Of a DNA stretch of 40,252 nucleotides, positions 16,518-23,726 are shown in pieces. The stretch lies in contig CAZQIC010000029.1 of assembly GCA_964593555.1 (NCBI GenBank), forward strand, positions 1-40,252, in the 5' to 3' direction. Made by a program: the position numbers and the translations under genes. The stretch comes from CAZQIC01 sp964593555 (GTDB lineage: Bacteria; Bacteroidota; Bacteroidia; JAFLBG01). Each line of letters begins with the position of its first letter. Position 1 is the stretch's first letter. A model generated the notes under the pieces. That model saw only the letters and a program-made list of their open reading frames with translations, searched no databases and was not told the DNA's origin.

Positions 16518-16676
16518 TTGACTGGATTAAGACCGTCCCTTATGAGTTCGATAAATCCTTTGGACGGAATGATCTTCTAGAGTTGCTATATAGAAACAGT
16601 AGTAATCTTTTCTCGTCAAACATTTTGGACACCATGCAAATGGTTAAGCCTTATTAAAACATGATAGCAAGGATAA

Positions 16677-17084
16677 GGCATTCTAATACAACAGAGAGAA
16701 TTAATGGATCGCTTTGAGTTCTCAAGCTATTACCACGCAAAACAGCACATTGAAAAATACATGTATTGGTATAATTGTTTGCGCAGGCATGGTTCACTCA
16801 ATGATCAAACGCCTCAACAAAAATGGGATCGATATGAAAGAAAAAAACTTAATTTTACTTCATCGGGTAAAGCGGAAGTGGGCAATGCTGGAGAGCAACC
16901 CACCAGGAATATCCCGATCAACGGAGATGGTATGGAAGGAATGTTGAAAATCGTTCCTTCCCATTTTCATCCGATAGATATCGGATCATCTTTGTTGCTA
17001 ATGCCTTTAAAAACTCAAAACCCAAAAGAGGAAAACCGACTAAACTCTTTTGAAAAAAGGTCCAACTTATAGGGGGCTAAGACA
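16677..17084 (+). mobile_element. IS3-like insertion sequence remnant (transposase C terminus and right end)
   Basis: The frame from 16677 (only ATG at 16704) contains YYHAKQHIEKYMYWYNCLRR followed by HGSLNDQTPQQKWDRY, the C terminus of an IS3-type DDE transposase (YN..R.HGSL..TP..KW). The catalytic DDE part is missing. The tail to 17072 is not recognised. The sequence at 17059-17084, read on the minus strand, begins TGTCTTAGCCCCCTATAAGT and continues TGGACC, which has the look of an IS3-family terminal inverted repeat. No matching left end is seen at the cusA junction. The DNA between 16518 and 16676 has no recognisable gene. Confidence 0.7.
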
Positions 17085-17098
17085 ATACTCGGGATGAA

Positions 17099-17254
17099 AT
17101 GGAGCGAATAATTTTAACTCAATTAGAAAACTTGGAAATTTTATCTGAACAAAATCGGCTTCTGAAAGAACAGAACGATGTACTCCAAAAAACATCACAA
17201 AAATTAAAACATCAATTTTTAGAAAAGGATAAGCCAAAGGCCTATGATACCTAA
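17099..17254 (+). CDS. Small helical protein of 51 residues, possibly a remnant
   Basis: This short ORF, MERIILTQLENLEILSEQNR and on to KPKAYDT, is charged and would form a coiled coil (LENLEILSEQNRLLKEQNDV). It resembles the first helix of small helix-turn-helix proteins that accompany Bacteroidetes integrative elements, but no helix-turn-helix follows. It could therefore be a truncated excisionase-like gene or a chance ORF. Confidence 0.35.
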   Translation: MERIILTQLENLEILSEQNRLLKEQNDVLQKTSQKLKHQFLEKDKPKAYDT

Positions 17255-17360
17255 AGAAAAAGCGGAACAATCATCTGCCCTTATATTGAATAAAGATACT
17301 TGTACAGAACTCAAAACAAAGGAAAAACCGTGCTAACCGAAACCCAAACCGAAACCCAAC

Positions 17361-17400
17361 AAAAACAAAGCCCCTGTAAAGCATTGCTCTACAAGGGCTT
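17361..17400 (-). terminator. Rho-independent terminator of a former tRNA gene
   Basis: A stem of 15 bp with two mismatches (17368-17382 against 17386-17400, arms AAGCCCCTGTAAAGC and GCTCTACAAGGGCTT) and a 3-nt loop. On the minus strand it is followed by TTTGTTTTTGTT. It lies directly downstream of the tRNA 3' end at 17413-17431, the normal place for a tRNA terminator. Confidence 0.65.
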
Positions 17401-17412
17401 AGCATCCGAAGA

Positions 17413-17431
17413 TTCGGTCGGGACGGGACTT
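17413..17431 (-). other. tRNA 3'-end remnant, probable integrase attachment site
   Basis: On the minus strand 17431-17413 reads AAGTCCCGTCCCGACCGAA. This fits the end of a T-loop (AAGT), the 3' strand of a T-stem (CCCGT), the 3' strand of an acceptor stem (CCCGACC) and a discriminator G. No tRNA body is present upstream (higher coordinates); instead there is AT-rich DNA leading to the integrase at 17638. This is what remains when an element integrates into the 3' end of a tRNA gene: the old 3' end and its terminator sit at one edge, and the repaired tRNA should be at the far edge. The tRNA identity is not determined. Confidence 0.55.
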
Positions 17432-17537
17432 AATATTTTTAACCAGACTTTTTATTCGCAAGTAATTTAAGTTAAAATTACTTAATTATCAGATAGTTAT
17501 GATTTTATCTCATTAATATATATTAATTTAAAATAGC

Positions 17538-17567
17538 TTGAATTAGTAAAAAGTGTACGTATATTTG
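17538..17567 (+). promoter_or_regulatory. Integrase promoter
   Basis: TTG at 17538-17540 and TATATTTG (TAnnTTTG) at 17560-17567 are separated by 19 bp, the standard Bacteroidetes sigma-factor layout. A direct repeat GTACGTA (17555-17561 and 17567-17573) brackets the -7 box and could be a regulator site. The integrase ATG is 70 bp downstream. Confidence 0.65.
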
Positions 17568-17637
17568 TACGTAGATTCATGTTATTTACAGCAATCATTT
17601 TCATTAGATTCAAAACTAATATTATTTACTAAATATT

Positions 17638-18960
17638 ATGGCGCACTCTATTAATTTTTATTTGGATAATGCCATTTCTGAAAAGAGCATTCAGGAAATT
17701 GAGAAATCTTCGGATAAGGATGCAAAGCGAGATTTAAATAAAAGAATTTCAGAGAAGCCCCTGCAAATATTTGTTTACCTCCGTTACTCAGGGAAAACGG
17801 TTAAAGTATATGCCGAAAGAAAATGTACTCAGAAACAATGGGATTCCGGTAAACAAAGAGTTGATCCGAATTATTACAAAGCAGGAGCCAGGGAACTAAA
17901 CACTTACTTAAACAATATCGCAGATGCGATTGGCCGTAAGTACGAGGAAAATAATAACAATGGTAGCTTAACTAATTCCGATCATATCAAAACGATCTTA
18001 TATGAGCTAAACAACAAATCGGAAATGACTAATGGTGCCATGACATTTGAAAAAGCTTACGAGGAATTTATTCAGGTTTCGAAGGTAAAAAAAATGCCAA
18101 GCACCATTACAGTTTATAAGACCACATTAAAACATTTAAAAGCATTTGCTGTGCATAGTAAAATAAGATTATCCTTTGATAATATTGATTTAAAGTTTGA
18201 TGACGCTTTACGGGCTTATTTTATAAACAAATGCGGAATGTTTAATAACAGCGTGGCTAAATACATTAAAACACTTAAAACATTTTTGAATTTTTGTACG
18301 GATAGAGGATACAATAAAAAAACTATTTATTTGAAGTTTGATGCCACCGAACGCGAAAGAGAAGTTTATGCATTAACAGTAGATCAGTTAATGAAAATGC
18401 ATGATCACAAATTTGACAATGAGATGTATGGTAAAGTAAGAGATGTTTTTTGCTTTGCATGTTTCACCGGTTTGCGTTATTCTGACGTGATGAATTTAAA
18501 GCGTGAAAATATTGTAAGTGACAGCATCCGGTTCACAACAATTAAAACTCAGGAAAATAAAGAAATTCCTCTAAATCATTTTGCAAAGAACATTCTGAAT
18601 AAATATGTGGATGACAAGAAACCGCTACCTGCAATTGCTTCACAGGACATCAATACTGATTTAGAAAATATTGGGAAAGACTTAAAATTTAACGAGCCCG
18701 TAAAATTTGTAAAATACAAAGGGTCCGAAAGAATTGAAACGTACGTTCCGATGCACGAAGTGTTAACCTTTCACGTTTCAAGAAAAACTTTTGTAACAAC
18801 CTCCTTGGTTTTAGGCATGGACGAAAGGATGGTAAAGGAATTTTCAGGTCATAAGAAAGAGGAAAATTTCAGGAGATATGTAAAATTTGCCGACACATAC
18901 AAAACCAAAGTGATGAATACTATTTGGAACGAAAAAAGTATTAAAAAAGCACAAAAATAG
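17638..18960 (+). CDS. Site-specific tyrosine recombinase / integrase
   Basis: This is a full-length (440-residue) phage-type integrase of the Bacteroidetes type. It has an N-terminal arm-binding-like domain (LQIFVYLRYSGKTVKVYAER), a SAM-like core-binding domain (about 125-230) and a catalytic domain. Catalytic residues are Arg in FTGLRYSD, Lys in the following beta-hairpin, HxxR in FHVSRKTF, His in EFSGHKK and the Tyr nucleophile in FRRYVKFA. It lies about 200 bp from a tRNA 3'-end remnant, the usual position for an island integrase. It is a relative of the truncated copy at 846-1541, with the same C terminus (NEKSIKKAQK). Confidence 0.93.
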   Translation: MAHSINFYLDNAISEKSIQEIEKSSDKDAKRDLNKRISEKPLQIFVYLRYSGKTVKVYAERKCTQKQWDSGKQRVDPNYYKAGARELNTYLNNIADAIGRKYEENNNNGSLTNSDHIKTILYELNNKSEMTNGAMTFEKAYEEFIQVSKVKKMPSTITVYKTTLKHLKAFAVHSKIRLSFDNIDLKFDDALRAYFINKCGMFNNSVAKYIKTLKTFLNFCTDRGYNKKTIYLKFDATEREREVYALTVDQLMKMHDHKFDNEMYGKVRDVFCFACFTGLRYSDVMNLKRENIVSDSIRFTTIKTQENKEIPLNHFAKNILNKYVDDKKPLPAIASQDINTDLENIGKDLKFNEPVKFVKYKGSERIETYVPMHEVLTFHVSRKTFVTTSLVLGMDERMVKEFSGHKKEENFRRYVKFADTYKTKVMNTIWNEKSIKKAQK

Positions 18961-18968
18961 TTTTCCGA

Positions 18969-18998
18969 TTGAGGATTCAAAAAATGTTCTTAAGTTTG
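18969..18998 (+). promoter_or_regulatory. abiE promoter
   Basis: TTG at 18969-18971, a 19-bp spacer, then TAAGTTTG at 18991-18998, an exact TAnnTTTG -7 box. The left arm of the operator palindrome begins inside the -7 box, so repressor binding would exclude polymerase. Confidence 0.7.
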
Positions 18999-19032
18999 CG
19001 ATACTTATCACATTTTGATAATTAACGCAAAC
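18994..19032 (+). promoter_or_regulatory. Concentric inverted repeats, AbiEi operator
   Basis: Two perfect inverted repeats share the same centre (19013). The outer arms are GTTTGCG (18994-19000) and CGCAAAC (19026-19032); the inner arms are TTATCA (19005-19010) and TGATAA (19016-19021). AbiEi antitoxins of type IV systems are known to bind inverted repeats in their own promoter and repress it. Position and symmetry fit that role. Confidence 0.65.
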
Positions 19033-19046
19033 AATAACGCATCATC

Positions 19047-19862
19047 TTGAAAGAAGAGAAGCACTATAACTACCTTTTACGATACGTTGAGGGACTGCAC
19101 TCAAGAGGGAGATATACGTTTTCACTGGAGCAAGTCAGGAAAGAATTTAAACACCTGGGCGATTGGGCGGTGCAAATAGGTTTAAGCCGACTATCAAAAA
19201 GGAACAAAATAGTTTCTGTTCACAGGGGCTTTTATGTAATTATACCTACAGAATATGCCAGTCGTGGTATTCTTCCTGTAGTATCGTTTATTGATTCGCT
19301 CATGTCCTATCTTAAGAAACCCTACTATGTCGGTTTACTTAATGCAGCAGCTCTTCATGGGGCAGCCCACCAGCAACCGCAGGAGTTTTTTGTTATTACT
19401 GATTTACCCGCCTTGCGTGCAAAGCTGATAAAAGGGCATAAAATAAATTTTATCGCTAAAAAAAAGATTGCCCCGGATGGAATAGAAAGCAAAAAAACAG
19501 AAACAGGTTATATGAAAGTTTCTGGGCCGGAGCTAACAGCATTAGACATAGTTCTGTTTGAAAATAGGATCGGTGGACTTAACCGGGTAGCAACTATACT
19601 CGATGAATTGCTGGATGAAGTTGATCCGGCAAAGTTAAAGGTTCTTCTGAAAAAGAATATTCCACTTGCTATTGTTCAGCGTTTGGGTTATATAAGTGAG
19701 AAAATCCTTAAAAAAAAGGAGGTGGCATCGGCTATTCACGACTGGATAAAGAATAAAAAATTATTGCGAGTACCTTTACAAGCGGGGGAGAAAAGCTCCG
19801 GTTTTCCTATCGATACTGATTGGAAAATAATTATTAACGCTGAACTTGAAAGTGATTTATGA
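19047..19862 (+). CDS. abiEi: Type IV antitoxin AbiEi
   Basis: This 271-residue protein has an N-terminal winged helix (YTFSLEQVRKEFKHLGDWAV with RLSKRNKIVSVHRGFYVIIP, residues about 22-70) and the AbiEi antitoxin body (LPVVSFIDSLMSYLKKPYYV, LLNAAALHGAAHQQPQEFFV). In this family the N-terminal domain represses the operon and the C-terminal domain blocks toxicity of AbiEii. The start is a TTG; there is no ATG or GTG in frame between it and the operator. The gene overlaps abiEii by ATGA, fitting translational coupling of antitoxin and toxin. Confidence 0.9.
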   Translation: MKEEKHYNYLLRYVEGLHSRGRYTFSLEQVRKEFKHLGDWAVQIGLSRLSKRNKIVSVHRGFYVIIPTEYASRGILPVVSFIDSLMSYLKKPYYVGLLNAAALHGAAHQQPQEFFVITDLPALRAKLIKGHKINFIAKKKIAPDGIESKKTETGYMKVSGPELTALDIVLFENRIGGLNRVATILDELLDEVDPAKLKVLLKKNIPLAIVQRLGYISEKILKKKEVASAIHDWIKNKKLLRVPLQAGEKSSGFPIDTDWKIIINAELESDL

Positions 19863-20644
19863 TACCACGAGCTGAAATAGTTGCATGGAGAAATATTGTT
19901 CCCTGGCAAACAAGTGAGCAGGTAGAACAAGACCTCGTTATTTGCAGAGCATTAGTCGAAATATTTTCAGACAAAATCTTGTCGGAGAACCTTGCTTTCA
20001 GAGGAGGTACCGCATTGTATAAACTTCACATGCCTTCGCTATTGCGATATTCAGAGGATATTGATCTTGTACAGGTTAAACCCGGCTCGATTGGAAATAT
20101 CATTGATCGATTGAGGGAGAGGTTGGCATTTTTAGGAAAACCAAGAATAAATCAAAAGGCATTTAATAATACCATTGTTTTCAGGTATGCGTCAGAACTT
20201 GAGCCCGTTGCACAAATGAAATTAAAGGTGGAGATAAATTGCAGGGAACATTTTTCGGTCTATGGTTACAAAAAAATTCCGTTTTCGTTATCATCAGGAT
20301 GGTACAAGGGCAAATGCGAAATCACAACTTTCGAGATAGAAGATTTGATGGGTACTAAAATGAGAGCATTATACCAACGAAAAAAAGGAAGAGATTTATT
20401 CGATTTGTATCATGTTCTTAATGAAACAAAGGCTAATCCGGAACATATTGTCAAAGCCTTTCGCAAATACATGGAGCATGAAGGTAACAAGGTAAGTCAG
20501 AAAGAATTTATTCTGAATATGGAAGACAAAATGCAAAAGGATCGATTTATCAGTGATATAAACAGTTTGCTTAGACCCGGAGAGAGCTTTGAAATGCAGA
20601 AAGCATGGGAAGTCGTCCATGAAAAGTTGATAGTACTCCTGTAA
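19859..20644 (+). CDS. abiEii: Type IV toxin AbiEii, nucleotidyltransferase
   Basis: This 261-residue protein has the DNA polymerase beta-type nucleotidyltransferase core: FRGGTALYKLH (48-57), then RYSEDIDLV with the metal-binding Asp pair near 67-69, a third acidic region (MKLKVEIN), and the AbiEii motif DLMGTKMRALYQRKKGRDLF. The family adds nucleotides to target RNA and stops growth, giving abortive infection and plasmid or island stability. All catalytic segments are present, so it should be active. It lies with abiEi just inside the presumed left edge of the island. Confidence 0.92.
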   Translation: MIPRAEIVAWRNIVPWQTSEQVEQDLVICRALVEIFSDKILSENLAFRGGTALYKLHMPSLLRYSEDIDLVQVKPGSIGNIIDRLRERLAFLGKPRINQKAFNNTIVFRYASELEPVAQMKLKVEINCREHFSVYGYKKIPFSLSSGWYKGKCEITTFEIEDLMGTKMRALYQRKKGRDLFDLYHVLNETKANPEHIVKAFRKYMEHEGNKVSQKEFILNMEDKMQKDRFISDINSLLRPGESFEMQKAWEVVHEKLIVLL

Positions 20645-20671
20645 TTTAAGTGCCGAATAACTCTACTTTTC

Positions 20672-20690
20672 TAGGGAATAACCCTACTTT
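20672..20690 (+). terminator. Weak terminator hairpin after abiEii
   Basis: TAGGG (20672-20676), loop AATAA, CCCTA (20682-20686), followed by CTTTTCTTCT on the plus strand. It lies 28 bp past the abiEii stop. The stem is short, but the T-rich tail suits a terminator. Confidence 0.45.
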
Positions 20691-20720
20691 TCTTCTGTAT
20701 AACTATGGAATGAGTGACTT

Positions 20721-20741
20721 AATTAAGGGTTTTCCCTAATT
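20721..20741. terminator. AT-rich hairpin between convergent genes
   Basis: AATTAAGGG, loop TTTT, then CCCTAATT, a dyad with one bulged A. It lies between the convergent abiE operon and the copper island and could stop transcripts from both sides. Apart from this and the hairpin at 20672, I see nothing between 20645 and 20778. Confidence 0.4.
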
Positions 20742-20778
20742 CTTTGGTATGATATTTATTAGGATATATACATATACG

Positions 20779-20931
20779 TCAATACGTAATTATAGCATGA
20801 AAAAGATCTGTCATTTCATCTACATTGAGAGGCTTTAGAAAATATCCCTGTTGAAGCCCAGCTTTTTCAAGTTCAGTTTTAACTGCCATTTTGCAACGGC
20901 TACAAACCATATTTCTAATGTATAGTTTCAA
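20779..20931 (-). pseudogene. HMA-like CxxC stub joined to a receiver-domain tail
   Basis: This is a 50-residue minus-strand frame starting at TTG. The first 25 residues, MKLYIRNMVCSRCKMAVKTE, match the N terminus of the HMA-AraC regulator at 37826-38386 (MRLYIKNMVCSRCKMVVKSE). After ELEKAGL the text becomes QQGYFLKPLNVDEMTDLFHA, which looks like the end of a response-regulator receiver domain (GY-LKP-...-EL...I). The frame is open across the join. It seems to be a deletion scar between two regulators. A tiny copper-binding peptide could still be made. Confidence 0.55.
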
Positions 20932-20961
20932 AATAATGAGTATGTTTTTTCACTCTATCTA

Positions 20962-21951
20962 TCAGGCTTTCTTAACAAAGAAACGATAAGAAATCCCTGC
21001 TGTAAATTGATGCTGTGAACCTATTTGGGTTCCGTTTACAAATTGATACATCGGAATTTCACTTAAGACATATATTGTAAAATCTATAAGGTTGAAACTT
21101 ACCTGCGGAGCAAAAAATACTTTTCTGCTTCCGGTAGAAGTTATATCAACATTATATAACGCTAATAAATCCACATTTTTATCGGCTTGCATTTTTCCAA
21201 TCCACTCTCCTTTTACCTGAAGCGTTACTCCCAATTTTTCAAAGAAAGTTTTACTGGCAAATAAACCAACGCTCGCATAATCACCGAATTTTTCACCTAA
21301 TGAGTTCCATCCTTTTTTAATATACACGGTATTGGCAAAAATTCTAAAATTTTTCAATGGATAACCTCTGAAGAAAAAGGTATAAAATATAAAATCTTGT
21401 GAGCCGGTAGTGGGCTGAACTGCCGGAGGGGATGTTGTATAATACTTTTTTCCTGTCGTCGGATCGGTATAAACAACTGTAGAATCATTGTGTTTTCCTA
21501 ATGGGATTTTATATCCTAATCCGATAGTAACTTCTGTACGTTTAGATTCTTCGGCATGATTAATAATATCATATCGGGGAAATATAATCAGATCAGCAAT
21601 TCCGGAAGATCTGACCGTATCAGCCTTATCCAGTCCTATTTGTGTTTTATTGAAAAAAAAACCGGATTCAATAGACATTGTAAAATCTTTTGTAACACCA
21701 TAAGCTAATCGTGTATACATATAATTACTGTTCAAATAATCGAACTGGCGTAATGTATCTTCATCCCCATATAGGAATTTATTAGTCCCTATATATTGAT
21801 AGTTACTGGATATCTCCATTTGTCTTTCTTGTAAAACACCCTGCGATGCTCCTCCGGCAATAGGACTGCCACTCCCTCCTGAACAGCAGCCTTGAGCGTA
21901 TGTGTATTCTGAAAATGCTACAATACTAAGGATGGAGAATAAACGCACCAT
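20962..21951 (-). CDS. Outer-membrane beta-barrel protein of a metal-resistance locus
   Basis: The 329-residue protein has a signal peptide cut after YTYAQ, then a mature start GCCSGGSGSPIAGGASQGVL with a Cys pair. The rest consists of alternating beta strands of porin-like type with aromatic ends (YRFF near the C terminus). It resembles the putative outer-membrane transporter/MetA-like proteins often found in Bacteroidetes copper and heavy-metal islands; the exact role is not known. It is the last full gene of the secreted-copper-protein block. A strong hairpin lies just upstream of its ATG, so its expression may depend on read-through. Confidence 0.75.
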   Translation of the reverse strand: MVRLFSILSIVAFSEYTYAQGCCSGGSGSPIAGGASQGVLQERQMEISSNYQYIGTNKFLYGDEDTLRQFDYLNSNYMYTRLAYGVTKDFTMSIESGFFFNKTQIGLDKADTVRSSGIADLIIFPRYDIINHAEESKRTEVTIGLGYKIPLGKHNDSTVVYTDPTTGKKYYTTSPPAVQPTTGSQDFIFYTFFFRGYPLKNFRIFANTVYIKKGWNSLGEKFGDYASVGLFASKTFFEKLGVTLQVKGEWIGKMQADKNVDLLALYNVDITSTGSRKVFFAPQVSFNLIDFTIYVLSEIPMYQFVNGTQIGSQHQFTAGISYRFFVKKA

Positions 21952-21962
21952 ATTAATTTTAT

Positions 21963-21997
21963 AAAAAAACCTGCATCAATTGCATAATGCAGGTTTT
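21963..21997 (-). terminator. Rho-independent terminator between the thioredoxin-like and barrel genes
   Basis: Arms AAAACCTGCAT (21966-21976) and ATGCAGGTTTT (21987-21997) form an 11-bp perfect stem with a 10-nt loop. On the minus strand the stem ends in a run of T. It sits 23 bp after the stop of the gene at 22021-22797 and only 15 bp before the ATG of the barrel gene. Confidence 0.75.
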
Positions 21998-22020
21998 CAC
22001 TAAACAATCAACTATGAAAA

Positions 22021-22797
22021 TCAGTGTACAACTGTAAATTTAATAAGCTGCGAAAAATTGTTAGATGTTGCTTTTAAGAAGTAAACACCTACATTCATAC
22101 CTTCTGTTCCAATAGATAATTCGTGTTGGCCTACCGATTGCTTTTCGTCAACAATTTCTTTTACTTTTTCTCCTAGTATGTTTACTACTTCTAACTTAAT
22201 ATTTCCAGACTGCGGAAGTGAATACGTAACGGAAAATTTATCCGTAATAGGATTAGGAAAGATGTTGAGTTGAAAATCCATTTTGGAATTATCATTAATT
22301 CCTGTTGCAGCTAAAGCAGTATTTATCGCAGTTTGTATAGCTGTTTGAGTCACTCCGCTACCCACATTATAATATACTGCATGACTTGTCCCTCCCAAAA
22401 CCACCACCCTATTCATAGTGCCACTCCCATAGTGGCTCATTTTCACAGCAGTATTAGCGAACGTAGCATCAGGGGTAATACTATTGGTACTTGCCCAACT
22501 GTTCAAAGTAGAACAAGAAGTTGTACCTAGATCATCAGACATATAGAAAAATACTTGTCCAGGATTACTTGTTGCATAACTTTGTACGGCAGCATCCGCT
22601 GCCAGAGTTGGCGCTATACAGGTACCGCATGGCATAACAAAAGAGATTACAATAATTTTTCCCGAATTCAATTCTGAAAAAAGCTGATGAGAATTGCTGT
22701 TGCAATCATTAGCCGTAAAATCAGTAGCGGTTTGTCCTAATGCTATTGTAATAAAAAAAAGCATTGGAATAGTTAGTAATATTTTTTTCATTTTCAC
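22021..22797 (-). CDS. Secreted thioredoxin-like protein with T9SS sorting tail
   Basis: The 258-residue protein has a signal peptide (ending TIALGQ), then a thioredoxin-like domain with the redox site MPCGTC (about residue 57) and the typical FYMSDDLGTTSC segment. From about residue 178 it has a type IX sorting domain (LNIFPNPITDKFSVTY ... GVYFLKA). It is a paralog of the protein at 26100-26900, which flanks the same block on the other side. A role in extracellular thiol chemistry or copper delivery is inferred from the neighbouring multicopper oxidase. Confidence 0.82.
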   Translation of the reverse strand: MKMKKILLTIPMLFFITIALGQTATDFTANDCNSNSHQLFSELNSGKIIVISFVMPCGTCIAPTLAADAAVQSYATSNPGQVFFYMSDDLGTTSCSTLNSWASTNSITPDATFANTAVKMSHYGSGTMNRVVVLGGTSHAVYYNVGSGVTQTAIQTAINTALAATGINDNSKMDFQLNIFPNPITDKFSVTYSLPQSGNIKLEVVNILGEKVKEIVDEKQSVGQHELSIGTEGMNVGVYFLKATSNNFSQLIKFTVVH

Positions 22798-22828
22798 TTT
22801 ATTTAACGATGTTATTTCACAATGAGAT

Positions 22829-23707
22829 CTATTGTACTAAAATTTTCCTTGATATGACTTTATCATTGACCACCATACTCAAGGAATATACTCCAACACT
22901 AAGATCGCTTCTTAATTCGAGTTTATCCGAATATTTACCAACAGATCCATGATTATAATCCGTCGATACTATTTTTTTGCCTTGCATATCAAATAGATGA
23001 AGTGCCACTTTTGAAGGAACCTTAAGTGTATAATTCACATCTATAGAATTGTTGGATTTATTAAAGAAAACATTAACATCCTTTTCATTTATAATCTCAT
23101 TTATTGAAGCGAAGACTTTGGGTTTGATTTGAAAGGAAGACAAATATATTGCATCACCACTATTGGCATTATTATTATTAGTGCAATTTGTTGCATAATA
23201 AAAAGTGATTGTTCCAACATTCGTTGAAGGCGCTGTCCAGTTTACACCCCAACTTGTATTGCCTGTTGTAATTGCAGGCGTTCCGGCTGTTTTATGCGTA
23301 ACACTGGCTCTTGACTGACTATTGATAACTGCACTTATAATTTGCGTTCTCGTAGGATCCGTAATTACAAAAGTACCAATACCCCTATTGTTGCTATCTT
23401 TCAATGCGGTTAATTCAAATCCAAATCTAATGATACCGGTTTTTTGTACAAGCACCGAAAGATTATAGGTTTGTCCGGGAATATAAGTGGAATCCGAAGC
23501 CGAAAAAGTGAGAGTATTAGTTCCAACTCCGCTATTTGTTGTTCCGGCATGGCAGCCAGACTTAGCACAGGTAAGCTCTCCCGGAGCTCCTGTTGAGCCA
23601 GGATGTGAACCGGAAGATTTTTTATATATCATCATAGACATTAATGTTGGTAATACAAAAACCACAGCTATGATTATAAATTTTTGTTTATTCATTTTTA
23701 ATTTCAT
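22829..23707 (-). CDS. Choice-of-anchor-V-like secreted protein with T9SS tail
   Basis: This protein has one signal anchor, a domain like that of its neighbour (GAPGELTCAKSGCHAGT, then TYNLSVLVQKTGIIRFGFEL and NWTAPSTNVGTITFYYA), and a C-terminal sorting domain (VNVFFNKSNNSIDVNYTL-like to SRKILVQ). The domain resembles the Reeler-like choice-of-anchor V family. The fixed CxxxxCH motif could bind a metal or haem; that is not shown. I start it at 23707 (MKLKMNKQK) because the longer frame to 23764 overlaps the upstream gene; 23695 is also possible. It is tandem with the next gene, probably by duplication. Confidence 0.75.
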   Translation of the reverse strand: MKLKMNKQKFIIIAVVFVLPTLMSMMIYKKSSGSHPGSTGAPGELTCAKSGCHAGTTNSGVGTNTLTFSASDSTYIPGQTYNLSVLVQKTGIIRFGFELTALKDSNNRGIGTFVITDPTRTQIISAVINSQSRASVTHKTAGTPAITTGNTSWGVNWTAPSTNVGTITFYYATNCTNNNNANSGDAIYLSSFQIKPKVFASINEIINEKDVNVFFNKSNNSIDVNYTLKVPSKVALHLFDMQGKKIVSTDYNHGSVGKYSDKLELRSDLSVGVYSLSMVVNDKVISRKILVQ

Positions 23708-23726
23708 CCTTATCCGTTTATAAATA

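Noticed and set aside
16367..16657. 96-codon ORF across the cusA stub and the following DNA
   Set aside because: Its first part is the cusA gene in a wrong frame; the rest (DWIKTVPYEFDKSFGRNDLL) is not recognised and starts at the junction.
17336..17360. Tandem CCGAAACCCAA repeat, considered as the start of a repeat array
   Set aside because: Only two copies without spacer structure; too little for CRISPR or an iteron origin.
18969..20644. The integrase-AbiE region as a phage
   Set aside because: No structural, lysis or replication genes are present; it fits an integrative island better.
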